Under the pieces are notes generated by a model, which saw only the letters and a program-made list of their open reading frames with translations, had not been told where the DNA came from and searched no databases. Shown here in pieces: positions 29,701 to 35,546 of a stretch of DNA of 35,546 nt. This DNA comes from Roseomonas genomospecies 6 (GTDB lineage: Bacteria; Pseudomonadota; Alphaproteobacteria; Azospirillales; Azospirillaceae), in assembly GCF_008365375.1 (NCBI RefSeq), contig NZ_QOKW01000042.1:1-35546 (forward strand), given 5' to 3'. The translations under genes were made by a program, and so were the position numbers. Positions within the stretch are counted from its first letter, which is position 1. Every line of letters starts with the position of its first letter.

Positions 29701-32454
29701 TTATGCCGCCGGCTCGATCCGGGCCGCGGCGAACTTGAACTCGGGAATCTTCCCGTAGGGGTCCAGCTTCGGGTTGGTCAGCACGTTGGCCGCCGCCTCG
29801 GCGTAGCAGAAAGGCACGAACACCAGCCCGGACGGGACGTTGTAGTCCGACCGCGCCTTCAGCTCGATGGTGCCGCGCCGGGTGGTGACCTTCATGCGGT
29901 CGCCGCCCTTGGCGCCCATCCGCCGCAGGTCCGCCGGGCTCATGTAGGCCACCGCCTCCGGCTCCAGATCGTCCAGAACCTGGGCGCGCCGGGTCATCGA
30001 TCCGGTGTGCCAGTGTTCGAGCTGGCGCCCGGTGGTCAGCACCATCGGGAACTCCGCGTCCGGCTCCTCCGCCGGCGGGATCACGTCGGCGGGGACCAGA
30101 CGGCCACGTCCGGAGGCCGTGGGGAAGCCGTCGCCGAACACGATCTCCTGGCCCGGATCGTCCGCGGACAGGCTGGGGTAGGTGACCGAACGCTCCCGCT
30201 CCAGCCGTTCCCAGGTGATGTTGTCGAGCGACGGCATCGCCCCCTTCATCTCCCGGAACACGTCGCGCGGATGCTCGTAGTTCCAGTCCAGACCCAGGCC
30301 GCGCGCCATGGCGTTGACGATCCACAGATCCTGCCGCGCGTCGCCCGGAGGCGGCAGGGCCTGCCGGCCGAGCTGGACCTGACGGTTGGTGTTGGTCACC
30401 GTTCCGGTCTTCTCCGGCCAGGCCGAGGCGGGCAGAACCACGTCGGCGTATTTGGCCGTCTCGGTCAGGAACAGGTCCTGCACCACCAGATGGTCGAGCT
30501 TGGCGAGCGCGTCGCGGGCATGCTCCACATCCGGGTCGGACATGGCCGGGTTCTCGCCCATCACGTACATGCCGTGCAGCGAGCCGGCATGGATGGCGTC
30601 CATGATCTCCACGACCGTCAGGCCGCGCTTGGAGTCCAGCTTGGTGTCCCAGAAGGTCTCGTAGAAGGCGTGGACCTCCGGATCGTCCACCGGACGGTAG
30701 TCCGGGAACATCATCGGGATCAGGCCGGCGTCCGAGGCGCCCTGGACGTTGTTCTGGCCGCGCAGCGGGTGCAGGCCGGTGCCGGGGCGTCCGATCTGGC
30801 CGGTGACCAGCGACAGGGCGATCAGGCAGCGCACGTTGTCGGTGCCGTGGGTGTGCTGCGACACGCCCATGCCCCAGAAGATGATCGAGCCCTTGGAGGT
30901 GGCGTAGAGGCGCGCGACCTCGCGGAGCTGCTCCGCCGGGATGCCGCAGACCGATTCCATGGCCTCCGGGGTGAAGCTGGCGATGTGGGCGCGCAGCTCC
31001 TCGAAGTCCTGGGTGTGCTCCGCCACATACTGCGCGTCGTACAGCCCTTCGGTGATGATGACGTTCAGCATGGCGTTCAGCATGGGCACGTCGCGGCCCG
31101 GCTTGAACTGCAGCATATGGCTGGCGTGGCGCTTCAGCACCTGGCCGCGCGGGTCCATGATGACCAGCTTGGCGCCGCGCTTGGCCGCGTTCTTGAAGAA
31201 GGTCGCGGCGACGGGGTGGTTCTCGGTGGGGTTGGAGCCGATGACGACGATCACCTCGGCGTCCTTGGCCGCCATGAAGGGAGCCGTCACCGCGCCCGAC
31301 CCGATGCCCTCGATCAGCGCCGCCACCGAGGAGGCGTGGCACAGACGGGTGCAATGGTCGACGTTGTTGGTGCCGAAGCCGACGCGCACCAGCTTCTGGA
31401 ACAGATAGGCTTCCTCGTTGGAACCCTTGGCCGAGCCGAACCCGGCGAGCGCCGAGCCGCCCCGCTCGTCGCGGATCTTGCGCAGGCCGGCGGTGGCGAC
31501 CTCCAGGGCCTCCTCCCAGCTCGCCTCGCGGAAGTGGGTCAGCGGGTTCAGCGGGTCGATGTCCACGTCGTGCTTGGACACGCCTTCCTTGCGGATCAGC
31601 GGCTTGGTCAGACGGTGCGGGTGGTGGATGTAATCGAAGCCGAAGCGGCCCTTCACGCACAGCCGGTTCTTGTTGGCGGGACCGTCGCGGCCCGTCACCG
31701 ACAGAAGCTTCTCGTCCTTGATGTTGTAGGTGAGCTGGCAGCCGACGCCGCAATAGGGGCAGACGCTGTCCACCTGACGGTCCGGAGCGGCGGCGAAGAC
31801 GCCGCTGTTCAGGTCCACCTGGGTCTTCGGCATCAGCGCGCCGGTCGGGCAGGCCTGGACGCACTCGCCGCAGGCGACGCAGGTGCTGTCGCCCATCGGG
31901 TCGGCGAAGTCGAAGACGATCGTCTCCTTGTGGCCGCGCAGCGCCATGCCGATCACGTCGTTGACCTGGACCTCGCGGCAGGCGCGGACGCACAGGTTGC
32001 ACTGGATGCAGGCGTCGAGCTGCACCGCCATGGCCGGGTGGCTGAAGTCGGGCTTCGGCGCGTGCTCACGGGTGGGGAAGCGGCTGTCCGAGACCTCCAG
32101 ACGGTCGGCCCAGCGCCAGAACTTGCTGTCCGGGTCGTGGGCCTCCTCCCGCTTCGGCTGGTCGGCGACCAGCATCTCGATGACCATCTTGCGGGCGAAC
32201 TTGGCGTTCTCGCTGGCCGAGCGGACACGCATGCCCGGCGTCGGATGGCGCACGCAGGAGGCCGACATGGCGCGCTCGCCGTCGATCTCGACCATGCAGG
32301 CGCGGCAGTTGCCGTCCGCGCGGTAGCCCGGCTCGTCGGCGTAGCAGAGATGCGGGATCTCGGTGCCCAGGCGGTTGGCGACCTGCCAGATCGTCTCGCC
32401 GGGGTGGGCTTCGACGAGGTCGTCGTCGAGGTGGAACAGGATGCGGTCGCTCAT
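29701..32454 (-). CDS. fdhA: NAD-dependent formate dehydrogenase, molybdenum catalytic (alpha) subunit
   Basis: A 917-residue FdsA/Fdh1A-type subunit that oxidises formate to CO2 at a molybdenum or tungsten bis-pyranopterin centre in the cytoplasm. Domains in order: an N-terminal [2Fe-2S] ferredoxin-like part (Cys37, 50, 53, 67); two [4Fe-4S] motifs (Cys149/152/155/159 and 192/195/198/202); the molybdopterin oxidoreductase [4Fe-4S] motif (Cys232/235/239/266); then the catalytic domain. The metal ligand is Cys372 followed by His373 in NNVDHCTRLCHASS, so it is a cysteine and not a selenocysteine enzyme. It starts 1 base after the beta-subunit stop, and its ribosome site lies in that gene. No fdsD or fdhD follows; the next gene is the IclR regulator. 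Confidence 0.95.
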   Translation of the reverse strand: MSDRILFHLDDDLVEAHPGETIWQVANRLGTEIPHLCYADEPGYRADGNCRACMVEIDGERAMSASCVRHPTPGMRVRSASENAKFARKMVIEMLVADQPKREEAHDPDSKFWRWADRLEVSDSRFPTREHAPKPDFSHPAMAVQLDACIQCNLCVRACREVQVNDVIGMALRGHKETIVFDFADPMGDSTCVACGECVQACPTGALMPKTQVDLNSGVFAAAPDRQVDSVCPYCGVGCQLTYNIKDEKLLSVTGRDGPANKNRLCVKGRFGFDYIHHPHRLTKPLIRKEGVSKHDVDIDPLNPLTHFREASWEEALEVATAGLRKIRDERGGSALAGFGSAKGSNEEAYLFQKLVRVGFGTNNVDHCTRLCHASSVAALIEGIGSGAVTAPFMAAKDAEVIVVIGSNPTENHPVAATFFKNAAKRGAKLVIMDPRGQVLKRHASHMLQFKPGRDVPMLNAMLNVIITEGLYDAQYVAEHTQDFEELRAHIASFTPEAMESVCGIPAEQLREVARLYATSKGSIIFWGMGVSQHTHGTDNVRCLIALSLVTGQIGRPGTGLHPLRGQNNVQGASDAGLIPMMFPDYRPVDDPEVHAFYETFWDTKLDSKRGLTVVEIMDAIHAGSLHGMYVMGENPAMSDPDVEHARDALAKLDHLVVQDLFLTETAKYADVVLPASAWPEKTGTVTNTNRQVQLGRQALPPPGDARQDLWIVNAMARGLGLDWNYEHPRDVFREMKGAMPSLDNITWERLERERSVTYPSLSADDPGQEIVFGDGFPTASGRGRLVPADVIPPAEEPDAEFPMVLTTGRQLEHWHTGSMTRRAQVLDDLEPEAVAYMSPADLRRMGAKGGDRMKVTTRRGTIELKARSDYNVPSGLVFVPFCYAEAAANVLTNPKLDPYGKIPEFKFAAARIEPAA

Positions 32455-32455
32455 A

Positions 32456-34186
32456 TCACCGGACCTCCCCGCGCAGATCGTCGCGGAAATGCTTCAGCGC
32501 ACTTTTCAGTGGGTTCATCGCGGCTTGACCCAGGCCGCAGATCGACGCCGTGCTCATCAGCCGGGCGAGTTCCGTCAGGAGCGGCTCGTCCCACACCGGC
32601 TGCTTGATGAGCGCCACCGCCTTCTCCGTTCCGACGCGGCAGGGCGTGCACTGGCCGCAGCTTTCGTCCTCGAAGAAGTCCAGCAGGTTGCGCACGACCT
32701 TGCGCATGTCGTCCTTGTCCGACAGCACGACCACCGCGGCGGAGCCGATGAAGCAGCCGTGCTGCTCCAGCGTGCCGAAGTCCAGCGGGATGTCGTCCAT
32801 GCTGGCGGGCAGGATGCCGCCCGACGCGCCGCCGGGCAGATAGCCCTTGAGCGTGTGGCCGTCGGCCATGCCGCCGCAATACTCGTCGATCAGCTCGCGG
32901 ATGGTGACGCCGGCGGGGGCCAGCTTCACGCCCGGCTCCTTCACATGGCCGGAGACGGAGTAGCTGCGCAGGCCCTTGCGGCCGTTGCGCCCGTGGCTGC
33001 CCCACCACTCCGCGCCCTTCTCAAGGATGTCCCTGATCCAGAACAGCGTCTCGACGTTGTTGATGAGGGTCGGACGGCCGAACAGGCCGACGACCGACGG
33101 GAAGGGCGGCTTGTGCCGCGGCAGGCCGCGCTTGCCCTCGATGCTCTCCAGCATCGCGGACTCCTCGCCGCAGATGTAGGCCCCGGCGCCGCGCCGCAGA
33201 TGGATGCGGGTGTGCCCGGCGAGGCCCGCCTGCTCCACCCGGGCGATCTCAAGCTCCAGCGCTTCGCGGATGTGCGGGTACTCGTCGCGCAGGTAGATGT
33301 AGACGTCGGTCGCCTCGACCACCCAGGCGCCGATCAGCATCCCTTCCAGGAAGCGGTGCGGATCGTTCTCCAGATAGTAGCGGTCCTTGAAGGTGCCCGG
33401 CTCGCCCTCGTCCCCGTTCACCGCCATCAGGCGGGGGCCGGGCTCGTGGCGGACGAAGCGCCACTTGCGGCCGGTGGGGAAGCCGGCGCCGCCGAGGCCG
33501 CGCAGGTTGGCGCCTTCCAGCTTGCCGAGGATGTCGTCCACCGGGACGTTGCCGGCGAGGCAGTCGGACAGCAGGCGGTAACCGCCCTCCGCCTTGTACT
33601 GCTCCAGGCTGACATAGGTGGGGAGGTGGGGGTGGGTGTCGCCGTTCTTCACGGCGGTCACCACGCTGTCCACCGTGGCGTTCTCATGCAGGGAGTGGCC
33701 GATGGCGACCGCCGGGGCGTTGTGGCAGGCGCCCATGCAGGGGGCGCGCACCACCCGGACGTCCGGCCCCATGTCGGCGGCCTTCAGCTCGTCGAGCAGC
33801 TTCTCGCCGCCGGCCATGCAGCAGGACAGGCTGTCGCAGACCCGGACGGTCACGGGCGGAGGGGCTTCCTCCCCGTCCATCACGATGTCGAAGTGGGCGT
33901 AGAAGGACGCCACCTCGTACACCTCCACCAGGGCCAGCCGCATCTCGTGGGCCAGCGCCGCGAGATGGCGGGCGTGGAGCCCGTGATGGGTGTCCTGCAA
34001 CAGGTGCAGATGCTCGATCAGCAGATCCCGCTGCCGGGACCGGTCACCGAGAAGCTCCTGCACTTCCGCCAGGGCCGCCGGATCGACCTGCCGGCCCTTC
34101 GGCTGGGGCCGGGTGTTCCGACGCCCCGAACCGGGATGGATGGCGCGCCTTTTGTTGTCGTCTTTGGCGACGATGGCCGTGTCCAT
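32456..34186 (-). CDS. fdhB: Formate dehydrogenase beta subunit, fused FdsG-FdsB type (NuoE-NuoF-like)
   Basis: A 576-residue diaphorase subunit passing electrons from the alpha subunit to NAD+. Residues about 35-190 are NuoE/FdsG-like with a thioredoxin-fold [2Fe-2S] site (Cys117, Cys122, Cys150, Cys154). Residues about 195-576 are NuoF/FdsB-like: the FMN/NAD patterns LRGLGGAGFPTGRKW and VNGDEGEPGTFKDR, GAGAYICGEESAMLESIEG, and a [4Fe-4S] motif (Cys510, 513, 516, 550). The fusion matches the two-subunit Methylorubrum Fdh1AB architecture in place of the three-gene fdsGBA form. A basic 30-residue N-terminal extension is low-complexity. The ATG has GGGGAGG 7 bases upstream. Confidence 0.95.
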   Translation of the reverse strand: MDTAIVAKDDNKRRAIHPGSGRRNTRPQPKGRQVDPAALAEVQELLGDRSRQRDLLIEHLHLLQDTHHGLHARHLAALAHEMRLALVEVYEVASFYAHFDIVMDGEEAPPPVTVRVCDSLSCCMAGGEKLLDELKAADMGPDVRVVRAPCMGACHNAPAVAIGHSLHENATVDSVVTAVKNGDTHPHLPTYVSLEQYKAEGGYRLLSDCLAGNVPVDDILGKLEGANLRGLGGAGFPTGRKWRFVRHEPGPRLMAVNGDEGEPGTFKDRYYLENDPHRFLEGMLIGAWVVEATDVYIYLRDEYPHIREALELEIARVEQAGLAGHTRIHLRRGAGAYICGEESAMLESIEGKRGLPRHKPPFPSVVGLFGRPTLINNVETLFWIRDILEKGAEWWGSHGRNGRKGLRSYSVSGHVKEPGVKLAPAGVTIRELIDEYCGGMADGHTLKGYLPGGASGGILPASMDDIPLDFGTLEQHGCFIGSAAVVVLSDKDDMRKVVRNLLDFFEDESCGQCTPCRVGTEKAVALIKQPVWDEPLLTELARLMSTASICGLGQAAMNPLKSALKHFRDDLRGEVR

Positions 34187-34257
34187 GTCCGCCCTCCCCT
34201 CTCGTCTTCGGCTTGATTCTTCGTAACGTTGGGATGTCGTGCAGTCGTTTGGAACCG

Positions 34258-34280
34258 CCCCCCCGTTTTTTCCGAGGGGG
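34258..34280. other. Hairpin between oxc and the formate dehydrogenase operon
   Basis: CCCCCCCG (34258-34265), a T-rich 7-base loop and CGAGGGGG (34273-34280) form an 8-bp stem with one weak pair. A T-rich stretch (CTTTATTCTT) follows on the plus strand, although both neighbouring genes are on the minus strand. It may end oxc transcription less efficiently or be part of the fdh leader. Confidence 0.45.
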
Positions 34281-34305
34281 CTTTATTCTTATAGTCAGGA
34301 AGGCG

Positions 34306-35546
34306 TTACGTCTTGGGTCCCTTGCGGACGGCGCTGGTGGGGTTGAGGCTGCCGATGTTGCCGCTCTCCGACCCGGCGTCGGGGTCGATGACGGCGTTGA
34401 TCAGCGTCGGCTTGCCGCTGTCCATCGCCTCGCTGACCGCCCGGTACAGCTCGTCCGGCGTCGTCACGTTGACGCCCACCCCGCCGAAGGCTTCCATCAT
34501 CCGGTCGTAGCGGGAGTCGGGCACGAACACCATCGGCGACGGGTCCGACCCGCCCGTCGGGTTCACGTCCGTCCCCTTGTAGATGCCGTTGTTGTTGAAC
34601 ACCACGATGCACACCGGCAGCTTGTACCGGCAGATCGTCTCCACCTCCATGCCCGAGAAGCCGAAGGCGCTGTCGCCCTCCACCGCCAGAACCGGCTTGC
34701 CCGACTCCACGGCAGCCGCCACCGCGAAGCCCATGCCGATGCCCATCACGCCCCAGGTCCCGACGTCCAGGCGCTTGCGCGGCTGGTGCATGTCGATGAT
34801 CCCGCGCGCCAGGTCCAGCGTGTTCGCACCCTCGTTCACCAGCAGCGCGTCGGGCCGCTCCTGGATCACCCGGCGCAGCGCGCCCAGCGCCCCGTGGAAG
34901 TTCATCGGCGAGGCGTTGCTCATCAGCTTGGGCGCCATCTTGGCGATGTTCGCCTCCTTGCGCGCCGCCACGGCCCCCGTCCACTCCGACGGCGGCGGCG
35001 TCCAGCCCTTCGCCATGCCGGCGGTCAGAGCCGACACGCACGACCCGATGTCGCCGACCAGCGGCGCCACGATCGCCACGTTGCTGTCCATCTCGCGCGG
35101 CTCGATGTCGATCTGGATGAAGGTCTTCGACCCCGGCTCGCCCCAGGTCTTGCCCTTGCCGTGCGACAGCAGCCAGTTCAGACGCGCGCCGACCAGAAGC
35201 ACCACGTCGGCGTCCTTCAGCACCATCGAGCGCGCCGCCCCCGCCGACTGCGGGTGGGTGTCGGGCAGCAGCCCCTTGGCCATGCTCATCGGCAGGAACG
35301 GGATGCCGCTCGTCTCCACCAGCTCGCGCACCGCCTCGTCGGCCTGCGCGTAGGCGGCGCCCTTGCCGAGGATGATCAGCGGCCGCTTGGCGCCCTTCAG
35401 CACCTCCAGCGCGCGCGCCACCGAGTCCGGCGAGGGGAGCTGCGCCGGGGCGGGATCGACCACCTGGACCAGCGAGCGGGCGCCCTCGGCGGCGTCGATC
35501 ACCTGCGAGAACAGCTTGGCCGGCAGGTCGAGGTAGACGCCGCCCG
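34306..35546 (-). CDS. oxc: Oxalyl-CoA decarboxylase (5' end outside window)
   Basis: A thiamine-diphosphate enzyme converting oxalyl-CoA to formyl-CoA and CO2. About 413 C-terminal residues are present of an expected 560-590; the frame runs off the right edge. The central domain has LLVGARLNWLLSHGKGKTWGE and FIQIDIEPREMDSNV, typical of this enzyme. The thiamine-diphosphate/Mg site is VEGDSAFGFSGMEVETICRY with the NNNGIYKG end. The C-terminal loop (NPTSAVRKGPK) closes the active site in the Oxalobacter homologue. It lies upstream of, and in line with, the formate dehydrogenase genes (119-base gap), which dispose of the formate it indirectly produces. Confidence 0.96.
   Translation of the reverse strand, partial: GGVYLDLPAKLFSQVIDAAEGARSLVQVVDPAPAQLPSPDSVARALEVLKGAKRPLIILGKGAAYAQADEAVRELVETSGIPFLPMSMAKGLLPDTHPQSAGAARSMVLKDADVVLLVGARLNWLLSHGKGKTWGEPGSKTFIQIDIEPREMDSNVAIVAPLVGDIGSCVSALTAGMAKGWTPPPSEWTGAVAARKEANIAKMAPKLMSNASPMNFHGALGALRRVIQERPDALLVNEGANTLDLARGIIDMHQPRKRLDVGTWGVMGIGMGFAVAAAVESGKPVLAVEGDSAFGFSGMEVETICRYKLPVCIVVFNNNGIYKGTDVNPTGGSDPSPMVFVPDSRYDRMMEAFGGVGVNVTTPDELYRAVSEAMDSGKPTLINAVIDPDAGSESGNIGSLNPTSAVRKGPKT

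Noticed and set aside
28742..32607. Two giant open frames overlapping fdhA in other frames
   Set aside because: Repetitive Arg/Gly/Pro composition, no recognisable domain, and complete overlap with the well-supported formate dehydrogenase gene.

Overview
The window is 35.5 kb of GC-rich, densely coding DNA. Gene content and codon use (strong G/C bias at third positions) suggest an alphaproteobacterium of the Rhodospirillales, most likely Azospirillum or a close relative. The genus is inferred from gene neighbourhood and protein character, not from a database match. There is no rRNA, tRNA, CRISPR array, transposase or integrase, and nothing suggests a recently acquired island.

Layout. (1) Positions 1-6.8 kb are mixed chromosomal genes: the 3' part of a TRAP-transporter large permease, a TerC-type membrane protein, a methyl-accepting chemotaxis protein, three small or uncharacterised genes including a helix-turn-helix protein, and a protein with two cold-shock domains. 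(2) Positions 7.0-23.2 kb hold a flagellar cluster in several blocks. The plus-strand block is flgE-flgK-flgL-flgI-flgJ-flgN, followed by a palindromic repeat element, a family 9 glycosyltransferase and an unknown gene. The minus-strand block is flgB-flgC-fliE-fliQ-lytic transglycosylase, then flhA-fliR-flhB. The last block is fliI plus an unknown partner, divergent from flgB. Together these encode rod, hook, hook-filament junction, P-ring, export gate and export ATPase. Basal-body ring, motor, switch and filament genes are not here. Whether this is the polar or lateral system cannot be decided from the window. (3) Positions 23.2-25.4 kb carry a LysR regulator divergent from an MFS transporter. 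(4) Positions 25.6-35.5 kb carry an oxalate/formate module: a stand-alone PAS protein, formyl-CoA transferase, an IclR regulator, a two-subunit NAD-linked molybdenum formate dehydrogenase with fused FdsG-FdsB, and the 3' part of oxalyl-CoA decarboxylase. A SoxR gene and a divergent small winged-helix gene are embedded in this module.

How it works together. Formyl-CoA transferase moves CoA from formyl-CoA to oxalate, oxalyl-CoA decarboxylase releases CO2 and regenerates formyl-CoA, and formate dehydrogenase oxidises the released formate to CO2 with NADH gain. That is a complete oxalate-to-reducing-power route.

The most interesting signals are four. First, a near-perfect SoxR operator sits in a 19-bp promoter spacer and points at the small winged-helix gene instead of a soxS-type gene. 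Second, the 5' regions of flgE, flgB/fliI and flhA share an AT-rich motif. Third, a possible small RNA lies between two intrinsic terminators next to an IclR-like palindrome. Fourth, the muramidase function normally fused to FlgJ is carried by a separate transglycosylase gene.
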